Below are positions 8,322-14,791 of a stretch of 38,940 nt of DNA, one piece after another; position 1 is the first letter of the stretch; each line of letters opens with the position of its first letter. Under the pieces are notes generated by a model that was not told the DNA's origin, did no database searches, and was given only the letters and a program-made list of their open reading frames with translations. This stretch comes from Cytobacillus horneckiae. Its GTDB lineage: Bacteria; Bacillota; Bacilli; Bacillales; Cytobacillaceae. The stretch is taken from contig NZ_PISD01000055.1 in NCBI RefSeq assembly GCF_002835735.1, positions 1 through 38,940 on the forward strand, written 5' to 3'. The position numbers and the translations under genes are program-made.

Positions 8322-8714
8322 CTGAAAACGATTAGTGAGGTAGCAGTCGAATTTGATGTATCGACGAGAACGATACGCTATTACGAGGAGCTTGGGTTAA
8401 TTCATTCAACGCGGACAGAGGGAAACCGCCGCATATACGCAAAGAAAGAATGCGCGAAATTGAAACTAATCTTTCGCGGGAAGCGTTTCGGCTTTTCATT
8501 AGATGAAATAAAAGAGATGGTATTGCTATTTGATAGGGACCGAACAGGTGTTGCTCAATTAGAAAGAACCATCAGTTATGGAGACAGGCGCATAAAACAA
8601 ATTGATGCAACCATTCAAGAGCTAAATGAAATGAGAGAAGAGCTAGTCTCATTAAGAGAGAGTTTTGCAGTGAAGCTTGAAAAAATTGCAGAAGAGAGGA
8701 ATTATGATGAATAG
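8322..8714 (+). CDS. MerR-family transcriptional regulator (CTG start)
   Basis: A 130-residue MerR-type regulator. The N-terminal winged helix reads K-T-I-S-E-V-A-V-E-F-D-V-S-T-R-T-I-R-Y-Y and continues E-E-L-G-L-I, the standard MerR signature; residues 75-125 form the dimerization coiled coil. There is no metal-binding cysteine set, so an organic (probably acyl-CoA-type) effector is more likely. The start appears to be CTG at 8322: AAGGAGGT (8306-8313) lies 8 bases upstream, an in-frame TAA at 8316-8318 forbids an earlier start, and the next ordinary start, TTG at 8460, would delete the whole DNA-binding domain. It overlaps the synthetase gene by 8 bases. LiuR-like regulators of branched-chain acid breakdown are the closest family I can suggest. 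Confidence 0.82.
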   Translation: MKTISEVAVEFDVSTRTIRYYEELGLIHSTRTEGNRRIYAKKECAKLKLIFRGKRFGFSLDEIKEMVLLFDRDRTGVAQLERTISYGDRRIKQIDATIQELNEMREELVSLRESFAVKLEKIAEERNYDE

Positions 8715-10212
8715 TTCACAATTAGTGGCGCGTAATGCAAGAAAGTATCCAAAGTCTGAAGCAATTATTAGTCCTGAAGGCAGCCTAACCTATATAGAGC
8801 TGGATGAAAAGGTAAATCAGCTAGCTCATGGATTAGTGATGTCCGGCATCACAAAAGGGGATAGAGTTTGTCTGTTCATGCCTAATACACCTGAATTTAT
8901 TATTAGCTATTTTGCAATCCAGAGAATTGGTGCAATTGTTGTGCCTGTAAATGCAAAATTTACACACGATGAAGTTCAATATATTATTAATCATTCAGAG
9001 GCCAAAGGGCTGATTGCACATGAAATGGTGTTCTCTGCCGTCGAGAAAATTTTCAAGGTTGCCCTTAAAATTAAAACCGGTAAAAAGGCAGAGGGCTGGC
9101 TTAGCTTTGAAAGCTACTTTGAATTATCTTCTCCAGAAGAGATTGTTTGTACTCTTACTGAAGATAATCATAGTACGATTTTATATACATCAGGTACAAC
9201 CGGAGACCCTAAAGGGGTGCTATTTAGCTACCGCAATATTATGACAGTTGCTCAAATGATAGCAGTGGAGCTGGAAGTAAAACCAAATAGTAAATTGTTA
9301 ATTATGATGCCGCTTACACATTCAGCGCCGCTTCATTTGTTTTTAATGTCAGCGATGGTTGTCGGAGCATCTGTGGTGATTACGCCAACATTTACTCCAG
9401 AGCTTCTTTTGAAAGCGGTTTCTTCTAATCTGGCCACCCATTTTTTTGGTGCCCCTGTGGCCTATTTGTTAACCGCATCCCACCCTGAACTGAAAAATTA
9501 TGATTTATCGTCAATGAAATGGTGGGTGTACGGTGGAGCACCACTATCAAAGGAACAAGTAAACTATATATCTAAGCAATTTTCCACCGATCGTCTGACA
9601 AGTGTATATGGCCTGACAGAAGCTGGTCCTAGTGGAGCAATTATGCTGCCGGAAGAACATGGCGAAAAAACAGGAAGTATTGGCTATCGAGCACCGCTTC
9701 ACACGGAGTTGCGAATTGTAGATGAAACTGGGAATGATGTTTCACAAGGGGAAGTGGGGGAAATTGTTTTACGAGGTGAAGGGAATATGGTTTCCTATTA
9801 TAAAAATGAAGAGTTAACAAAGGAAGCTTTTATTGGTGAGTGGTTGAAAACCGGTGACCTTGCAATACGAGATGAAACTGGCTATATATGGATCGTTGAC
9901 CGCAAAAAAGATGTGATTATTTCAGGTGGAGTAAATATTTATCCGAAAGAAATTGAAGATTTAATGGTTAAATTTGAATCAATTCAAGAGGCCGCAGTGG
10001 TAGGTGTGCGGCATTTAGAATGGGGTGAAACACCGACTGCCTTTTTCTCAGCAGATGATAAGGTAGAAATTGAAGATTTGAAAAGCTTTTTAATGAAGCA
10101 TTTAGCAAAATATAAAATTCCGCGTGTTTTCGAGCAGGTTGAGATGCTTCCAAGAAACGCCTCAGGAAAAATATTAAAGAGAGCATTAAAAGAGGGAGTG
10201 TCGCAAGTATGA
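8707..10212 (+). CDS. Acyl-CoA synthetase (AMP-forming, class I adenylate-forming)
   Basis: A 501-residue enzyme that activates a carboxylic acid to its CoA thioester through an acyl-adenylate. Signatures are the phosphate loop Y-T-S-G-T-T-G-D-P-K-G (about 160-170), V-Y-G-L-T-E-A-G (about 300), the hinge K-T-G-D-L-A-I-R-D-E-T-G-Y-I-W-I-V-D-R-K-K-D, and the catalytic lysine in G-K-I-L-K-R near the C-terminus. Of two adjacent ATGs (8704, 8707) the second has the better distance from AGAGAGGA (8693-8700). It overlaps both neighbours, so the three genes are one translationally coupled operon. Chain length or branching of the substrate cannot be read from the sequence. Confidence 0.88.
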   Translation: MNSSQLVARNARKYPKSEAIISPEGSLTYIELDEKVNQLAHGLVMSGITKGDRVCLFMPNTPEFIISYFAIQRIGAIVVPVNAKFTHDEVQYIINHSEAKGLIAHEMVFSAVEKIFKVALKIKTGKKAEGWLSFESYFELSSPEEIVCTLTEDNHSTILYTSGTTGDPKGVLFSYRNIMTVAQMIAVELEVKPNSKLLIMMPLTHSAPLHLFLMSAMVVGASVVITPTFTPELLLKAVSSNLATHFFGAPVAYLLTASHPELKNYDLSSMKWWVYGGAPLSKEQVNYISKQFSTDRLTSVYGLTEAGPSGAIMLPEEHGEKTGSIGYRAPLHTELRIVDETGNDVSQGEVGEIVLRGEGNMVSYYKNEELTKEAFIGEWLKTGDLAIRDETGYIWIVDRKKDVIISGGVNIYPKEIEDLMVKFESIQEAAVVGVRHLEWGETPTAFFSADDKVEIEDLKSFLMKHLAKYKIPRVFEQVEMLPRNASGKILKRALKEGVSQV

Positions 10213-11885
10213 AAGTATTAAAGAATTCGCTTAAAAAGAGTGAATATTCAACTAATTTTTTTACTAATGATGATACATTACTAAAAATTTTAAAAGAGAA
10301 ACTGCCACAGGAATTTTATGAATATGCTGTTGAAAGGCTAACAACGTATGGTGAAAAATGTGCAGGGGAAATTGACGAGCGGGCAAAGTATACGGATCGA
10401 GAAGGACAGCCTGTTTTAAAACAATATGACAAATATGGTGAAGAGATCTATGAGGTTTGGGTGAACAGTGGATACGAACAAACTGTTAAAGAATCTTACG
10501 GAACTGGTATGGTTGGATATGTGCATAAGGAGATTCCTGAACTGAAGGAAAAAGGCAATTACCTTTATAGCTATTCTTTAGGATATCTAGTGTCTCAGAC
10601 AGAACCAGGTTTTTATTGCCCGGTTACGTTGTCAATGGCAACCGCCTATTTATTGGAGCATTATGGAGATAACGACGTAAAGGAGCGCTTTTTACCTCAT
10701 GTTTGTGCAACTGGCGATATTGAGCTATATGAAGGCGCAACCTTCCTTACAGAACGGCAAGGCGGTTCAGATGTCGGAGCCAATGCTGTGAAAGCAGTAA
10801 AGAATGGAAACCATTATCGCCTTTACGGTGAAAAATACTTTGCCTCTAATGCCGGTAAATGCGGTGTCGCAATGGTTTTAGCCCGAAAAGAGGGAGCGCC
10901 TGAAGGTACAAGGGGCCTAACCTTATTTGCTGTTCCGTGGAACAAAGAAGATGGTAGACCTAATCACCTTCGCGTTCGCCGGTTAAAGGATAAATTAGGC
11001 GTAAGAGCGGTACCGTCAGGAGAAGTGGAATTTCAAGGCAGTGTCGCTTATGGAGTAGGAGATGAATCTAGAGGGTTTTACTATATGATGGAAGCATTGA
11101 ATTTATCGAGAATATGCAATGCAGTAGCCTCAATCGGCATTATGAAACGTGCTTATGAAGAAGCAAGGCAATATGCTGAAGCAAGACATGCATTTGGGGA
11201 AAGCCTGCTGCAATTGCCAATGATTAGAAAAACTTTGGCACAGTTAAAAGCTAAGCTTGAAGTAGAGGTAGCTACTGTATTTGATTTAATTCATTTATAT
11301 GACAAAGTAGTGGCAGGAGAAGCAAGTGAAACCGAGGTGGTACTTCATCGACTCTATATTGCACTATTGAAAAAGGAAACAGCTGAAATGGCGATCCATT
11401 TTGCCCATGAAGCGATAGAAATGCATGGTGGCAATGGTTATATTGAGGATTTTGTTACACCGAGATTATTAAGAGATGCCCAAGTTTTGACTGTTTGGGA
11501 AGGAACAGCGAATATTTTGGGTCAAGAATTAATTCGTTTAGTTAATAAGTTTTCAGCTCAACAAATATTTATCAATGAAATGGTGGACCGTTTATCAATA
11601 TTAGAGAAAACCGATAATGTTTTCGCTGTAGAAAAAGAACTGGAAAGGATAGCAGAGCAATTACAGCAGTTTTCAAACGCTGAGTCAATAACACAGCAAG
11701 TAGAAGCTAAACCGCTGATGCAGAAGATGGCTTATTTATATGAGAGCATCGTTGCTCTTGAATGGGCGCAAAAATATAAAGGCAAATATGAAAGTTTGGC
11801 AGATATTTATATAGAGACTACATGGAAAACAAATCAATTTGCACAAAGCCAAAAAGCAGTAGAATTAGCAGGAGATGTTTTATAA
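10209..11885 (+). CDS. Acyl-CoA dehydrogenase, large AidB-like type
   Basis: A 558-residue flavoprotein, longer than the ~380-residue standard acyl-CoA dehydrogenases. It contains F-L-T-E-R-Q-G-G-S-D-V-G-A-N (flavin and substrate region), E-M-H-G-G-N-G-Y-I-E-D-F and T-V-W-E-G-T-A-N-I-L with the likely catalytic base Glu431. The motif set and C-terminal helical extension resemble the AidB subgroup, though linkage to an acyl-CoA synthetase points to alpha,beta-dehydrogenation of an acyl-CoA rather than DNA protection. It starts inside the synthetase stop (ATGA overlap). No function specific to a substrate can be assigned. The nearest terminator-like hairpin is about 380 bases away at 12262-12288, beyond a repeat-rich stretch. 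Confidence 0.85.
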   Translation: MKVLKNSLKKSEYSTNFFTNDDTLLKILKEKLPQEFYEYAVERLTTYGEKCAGEIDERAKYTDREGQPVLKQYDKYGEEIYEVWVNSGYEQTVKESYGTGMVGYVHKEIPELKEKGNYLYSYSLGYLVSQTEPGFYCPVTLSMATAYLLEHYGDNDVKERFLPHVCATGDIELYEGATFLTERQGGSDVGANAVKAVKNGNHYRLYGEKYFASNAGKCGVAMVLARKEGAPEGTRGLTLFAVPWNKEDGRPNHLRVRRLKDKLGVRAVPSGEVEFQGSVAYGVGDESRGFYYMMEALNLSRICNAVASIGIMKRAYEEARQYAEARHAFGESLLQLPMIRKTLAQLKAKLEVEVATVFDLIHLYDKVVAGEASETEVVLHRLYIALLKKETAEMAIHFAHEAIEMHGGNGYIEDFVTPRLLRDAQVLTVWEGTANILGQELIRLVNKFSAQQIFINEMVDRLSILEKTDNVFAVEKELERIAEQLQQFSNAESITQQVEAKPLMQKMAYLYESIVALEWAQKYKGKYESLADIYIETTWKTNQFAQSQKAVELAGDVL

Positions 11886-11893
11886 TTTTGGAA

Positions 11894-11992
11894 GGTGTCC
11901 GCTCGAAACCTGCGGGAGTAACGAGACAGTCGGGACATTATAGACGTGCTCGACGCTTGCCCCGCTCAGGAAGCGAGCGGTAAGCCTCGGAA
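11894..11992 (+). repeat. Dispersed hairpin repeat, copy 1 (long form)
   Basis: GGTGTCCGCTCG (11894-11905) and AAGCGAGCGGTAAGCCTCGG (11971-11990) recur, slightly changed, at 23656-23700. CCGCTCG pairs perfectly with CGAGCGG, so the element can fold as a stem around about 68 bases. The region is more GC-rich than its surroundings and holds no gene. Confidence 0.65.
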
Positions 11993-12012
11993 CACATGAA
12001 GCTTGTTTGAGG

Positions 12013-12245
12013 GGAATAAAAGCTAGTTATTCGGCGGCTGAGAGCGGTAGAAACAAGCTACTGGCGGAATAAACACGATTTATTCTGCAAAATAGATAGC
12101 CAGAGGCAAGATAGAGCGGAATAAGCACGATTTATGCAGAATAGAGAGTCAGAAGGAAGCTAGAGTGGAACAACCACGATTTATTCCCCTGAAGAAGTAG
12201 ATTGAAACTCGCTTCAGAGGAACAAACACTAATTATTCGCAGAAA
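12013..12245 (+). repeat. Degenerate tandem repeat, about 4.5 units of 49-53 bp
   Basis: Units begin at 12013, 12066, 12118, 12167 and 12219 with GGAAYAA, followed by ACACGATTTATTC or a close variant, then a diverged A/G-rich tail. Several unit heads are self-complementary; the clearest is GAATAAA-CACGA-TTTATTC in unit 2. No open reading frame spans it. Together with the hairpin repeat it fills the 380 bases after the acyl-CoA dehydrogenase. Confidence 0.75.
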
Positions 12246-12261
12246 CTAATCGATTGTCACT

Positions 12262-12288
12262 AATACACTTTGAAAGTGTATTTTTTTT
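12262..12288 (+). terminator. Intrinsic terminator after the MerR operon and repeats
   Basis: AATACAC pairs with GTGTATT across a TTTGAAA loop (which can zip further), followed by a run of Ts to 12288. It is oriented to stop reading from the acyl-CoA dehydrogenase side before the convergent tlp gene. Confidence 0.6.
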
Positions 12289-12372
12289 GTTAACTCAAAT
12301 ATAAAACACCTTTCACAGCCGTTAATAATTGCATGAAAGGCTCTGGTAAAATAATCAAACGAATAAATGAAT

Positions 12373-12597
12373 TTATTCGTGGCTTTGGCTTTCATCTTTA
12401 ATCTCAGATTGAAATGATTCGATGCTTTGTTTTCTACGCTCATTTTTTGCTTTAATTTGGCTTTGCTCCGTTTCTGATGCAAACTCTAAAGAATTCTCAG
12501 CCTTTTCGATATTTTCTTCTGTATTCTTAATCATTGATTTTAGCTTGCCTACATTATCTGTACGATCATCTGGGTTTGGTTTGTTATCAAATGTCAT
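12373..12597 (-). CDS. tlp: Small acid-soluble spore protein Tlp
   Basis: A 74-residue hydrophilic protein of the Tlp (thioredoxin-like SASP) family, found in the spore core. It has the family pattern P-N-P-D-D-R-T-D-N-V followed by K-L-K-S-M-I, E-N-I-E-K-A-E, E-F-A-S-E-T-E and a C-terminal K-N-E-R-R-K-Q-S-I-E-S-F-Q-S-E-I-K-D-E-S. Two ATGs are adjacent (12600 and 12597); the second lies 7 bases from GGAG and is preferred. A sigma-G-type promoter is visible upstream. A weak hairpin (CCTTTCA/TGAAAGG, 12309-12340) on the same strand could end transcription. The gene is convergent with the acyl-CoA dehydrogenase and divergent from mraZ. Confidence 0.88.
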   Translation of the reverse strand: MTFDNKPNPDDRTDNVGKLKSMIKNTEENIEKAENSLEFASETEQSQIKAKNERRKQSIESFQSEIKDESQSHE

Positions 12598-12631
12598 CAT
12601 TATTCTCCTTTATAATCAATTTTCACCTCAA

Positions 12632-12661
12632 TATTTTGTGAGAAATCCTCATTTTTATACA
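12632..12661 (-). promoter_or_regulatory. Sigma-G-type (forespore) promoter of tlp
   Basis: On the minus strand TGTATA (12661-12656) and CAAAATA (12638-12632) are 17 bases apart, close to the sigma-G pattern TGAATA / CATACTA (5 of 6 and 5 of 7). This fits forespore expression of a spore-core protein. Confidence 0.6.
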
Positions 12662-12863
12662 GTGCTTTAAAAAATGAATCGTTCGACCTTCTTTTTTCGA
12701 GGTTTCAGTGCCACTTAAAGACAAAATAATATATTTCCCTTTCCGTTCAGACAGATTCCAGAAAATTTTAATAAGAATTTGTAAATTATGGGCGAACGAA
12801 AACTTAAATGAATTAAAATTTTTAGCAGGAATTTATTGCCGGTAGCAGAATTTTTTAAAATAG

Positions 12864-12888
12864 TGGAGGAAAGTGGGGGAATGTGGTA
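12864..12888 (+). promoter_or_regulatory. MraZ box (autoregulatory operator)
   Basis: TGGAG (12864), TGGGG (12874) and TGGTA (12884) recur with exact 10-base periodicity, the arrangement of TGGNN repeats with 5-base spacers that MraZ binds in front of dcw clusters. More TGGGT copies occur at 12905, 12909 and 12914, overlapping the ribosome-binding region. A candidate promoter just upstream is TTGCCG (12836-12841) with AATAGT (12859-12864) at 17 bases. Nothing else was recognised between 12662 and 12835. Confidence 0.75.
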
Positions 12889-12918
12889 CATTTGTGTTAG
12901 AAAGTGGGTGGGTTGGGT

Positions 12919-13350
12919 ATGTTTATGGGTGAATACCATCATAATGTTGACACAAAAGGCCGATTAATCGTTCCTGCTAAGTTTCGCGAAAGCTTGGGAG
13001 AAACGTTTGTTTTGACTCGGGGCTTGGATCAATGTTTATTTGGTTACCCAATGAGTGAATGGAAGGAACTAGAGGAAAAACTTAAAGCTCTGCCATTGAC
13101 GAAAAAAGACGCCCGCTCATTTACCCGATTTTTCTTCTCGGGTGCCACTGAATGTGAAATAGACAAGCAAGGAAGAGTGAATATCACTTCCCCACTGCTG
13201 CAATATGCAAAATTAGAAAAAGAATGTGTCGTTTTAGGCGTGTCCAACCGAATTGAGATTTGGAGCAGGAATCTTTGGGAAGAATATTTTGCAGAGTCAG
13301 AGGAATCTTTTGCTGAAATTGCAGAAAATATGATTGGGTTTGATATTTAA
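12919..13350 (+). CDS. mraZ: MraZ, transcriptional regulator of the dcw cluster
   Basis: A 143-residue protein with two AbrB-like swapped-hairpin domains, the exact length of Bacillus MraZ. Each half carries the D-x-K-G-R motif: D-T-K-G-R-L at about residues 13-18 and D-K-Q-G-R-V-N-I at about 83-90. MraZ forms a ring and binds TGGNN repeats in its own promoter; three such repeats lie at 12864-12888. The ATG at 12919 gives the canonical M-F-M-G-E-Y-H-H-N start; the GTG at 12904 is rejected. A 114-base gap with no recognised element separates it from rsmH. Confidence 0.96.
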   Translation: MFMGEYHHNVDTKGRLIVPAKFRESLGETFVLTRGLDQCLFGYPMSEWKELEEKLKALPLTKKDARSFTRFFFSGATECEIDKQGRVNITSPLLQYAKLEKECVVLGVSNRIEIWSRNLWEEYFAESEESFAEIAENMIGFDI

Positions 13351-13464
13351 TAATTTTCATAAAGAATGACTTCCTAAGGTGCTTACATATGGGCCATGAT
13401 GAGTTGACTATACATATCACAGGGCACATATGCTTGGATTTTTGGTTGGAAAGGATGGACAACA

Positions 13465-14397
13465 ATGTTTAATCATACAACAGTTTTACTTAAAGAAACA
13501 GTAGATGGACTAAATATTAAAGATGATGGCATTTATGCGGACTGTACTTTAGGAGGGGCAGGGCATAGTGAGTATATTCTGTCGCAGCTTTCAGATAAAG
13601 GAAAGCTATATGCTTTTGATCAGGATGATACAGCAATTGCCCATGCGAAGGAACGGCTTGCAGCATATGGAGAAAAAGTTACTTTTATTAAAAGTAATTT
13701 TTTATACTTGCAGGAAGAGCTGATGGAACTAGGAGTTGAAAAGGTTGATGGTGTCTTATATGACCTTGGTGTATCATCACCTCAGCTTGATACACCAGAG
13801 CGAGGATTTAGTTATCACCACGATGCTCCACTTGATATGAGAATGGATAAAGATGCTCAAATTTCAGCTTATGATGTAGTCAATCATTGGCCATATGCTG
13901 AACTGGTAAAAATATTTTTTAAGTATGGTGAAGAGAAGTTTTCTAAACAAATTGCCCGCAAAATAGAAGCTACAAGGGAAGCAGCTCCGATTAAAACAAC
14001 GGGAGAATTAGTTGAAATTATTAAAGAGGCTATCCCTGCGCCAGCTAGAAGAAAGGGAGGCCATCCAGCAAAAAGGGTGTTCCAAGCGATTCGTATTGCA
14101 GTGAATGATGAATTGGGCGTATTTGAGAAATCGCTGCAAAAGGCGATGGATATTTTAAATCCAGGAGGCAGAATCAGTGTCATTACTTTTCATTCGCTTG
14201 AGGACCGAATATGTAAAGCCGCATTTAAACAAGCGAGTGAGACGCCTGATTTACCGCCTGGTTTGCCAATCATTCCAGAGGAGTATAAGCCGGAAATGAA
14301 GCTAGTGAACCGTAAACCGATACTGCCTTCAGAAGAAGAGTTAGAGCAAAATAATCGCGCTAGGTCAGCTAAGCTTAGAATTGCGGAGAAACTTTAA
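13465..14397 (+). CDS. rsmH: 16S rRNA (cytosine-1402-N4)-methyltransferase RsmH
   Basis: A 310-residue SAM-dependent methyltransferase (MraW) that methylates C1402 of 16S rRNA in the decoding centre. Typical features are [10 protein letters not shown] at residues 4-13, the SAM motif [10 protein letters not shown] (26-35), [11 protein letters not shown], and R-A-R-S-A-K-L-R at the C-terminus. GGAAAGGATGG precedes the ATG. It is the second gene of the dcw cluster and lies 37 bases before ftsL. Confidence 0.96.
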   Translation: MFNHTTVLLKETVDGLNIKDDGIYADCTLGGAGHSEYILSQLSDKGKLYAFDQDDTAIAHAKERLAAYGEKVTFIKSNFLYLQEELMELGVEKVDGVLYDLGVSSPQLDTPERGFSYHHDAPLDMRMDKDAQISAYDVVNHWPYAELVKIFFKYGEEKFSKQIARKIEATREAAPIKTTGELVEIIKEAIPAPARRKGGHPAKRVFQAIRIAVNDELGVFEKSLQKAMDILNPGGRISVITFHSLEDRICKAAFKQASETPDLPPGLPIIPEEYKPEMKLVNRKPILPSEEELEQNNRARSAKLRIAEKL

Positions 14398-14434
14398 CAA
14401 ATAAAAATAAAGAAATAGAAGCAGGAGGGGAAAT

Positions 14435-14791
14435 ATGGAGAATGTAGCACGCAAACTACAAGAAGATCAGCAGGTAAGGCAACAACCAGTCCATAAACCG
14501 AAGAAAGTCAACGAGAAAAAGTCATTTTTTTCACCTGGTGAAAAGATTTTAGGTTTTTTATTTGCTGGAGCTCTCTTCCTTGGATGTACTCAAATTGTTT
14601 CGAATCAGTCAGCGATTTATGAAGTAAATAGAGATATACAGAAAACACAATCTGCCATTCAAAATCAAGAGCAGGTGAATGCAGACCTGACGACACAAGT
14701 AGAAGAATTAGGCCAATATGATCGCGTTCGCGGTATTGCAGAAAAACAAGGATTGGTTCCAAATGATAACACCAAGGTTGTGAACGATTAA
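14435..14791 (+). CDS. ftsL: Cell division protein FtsL
   Basis: A 118-residue bitopic protein. The basic cytoplasmic tail (1-38) is followed by one membrane helix (about 40-57, L-G-F-L-F-A-G-A-L-F-L) and an extracytoplasmic coiled coil (about 65-105) rich in Q, E and N. FtsL forms a complex with DivIC and DivIB and activates septal synthesis. AGGAGGGG is ideally spaced to the ATG. The stop overlaps the pbpB start by one base (TAATG), so FtsL and PBP2B are translationally coupled. Confidence 0.92.
   Translation: MENVARKLQEDQQVRQQPVHKPKKVNEKKSFFSPGEKILGFLFAGALFLGCTQIVSNQSAIYEVNRDIQKTQSAIQNQEQVNADLTTQVEELGQYDRVRGIAEKQGLVPNDNTKVVND

Noticed and set aside
8460..8714. Short 84-residue protein starting at TTG 8460
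   Set aside because: The frame continues upstream to encode the complete MerR helix-turn-helix, and a strong ribosome site lies before the CTG at 8322; TTG 8460 has none.
12013..12245. Possible CRISPR array, because of regularly spaced similar sequences
   Set aside because: The repeated heads are imperfect, about 20 bases long and continuous with repeat-like tails. No identical repeats, no uniform unique spacers and no cas genes nearby.
12422..12670. Plus-strand 82-residue hydrophobic frame over tlp
   Set aside because: It is the complement of tlp, which has clear family motifs, a ribosome site and a sigma-G-like promoter on the minus strand.
13351..13464. Promoter TTGACT (near 13403) between mraZ and rsmH
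   Set aside because: The -35 is good but the hexamer 17 bases on (CATATG) matches only half of the -10 consensus, and the genes are expected to be co-transcribed.
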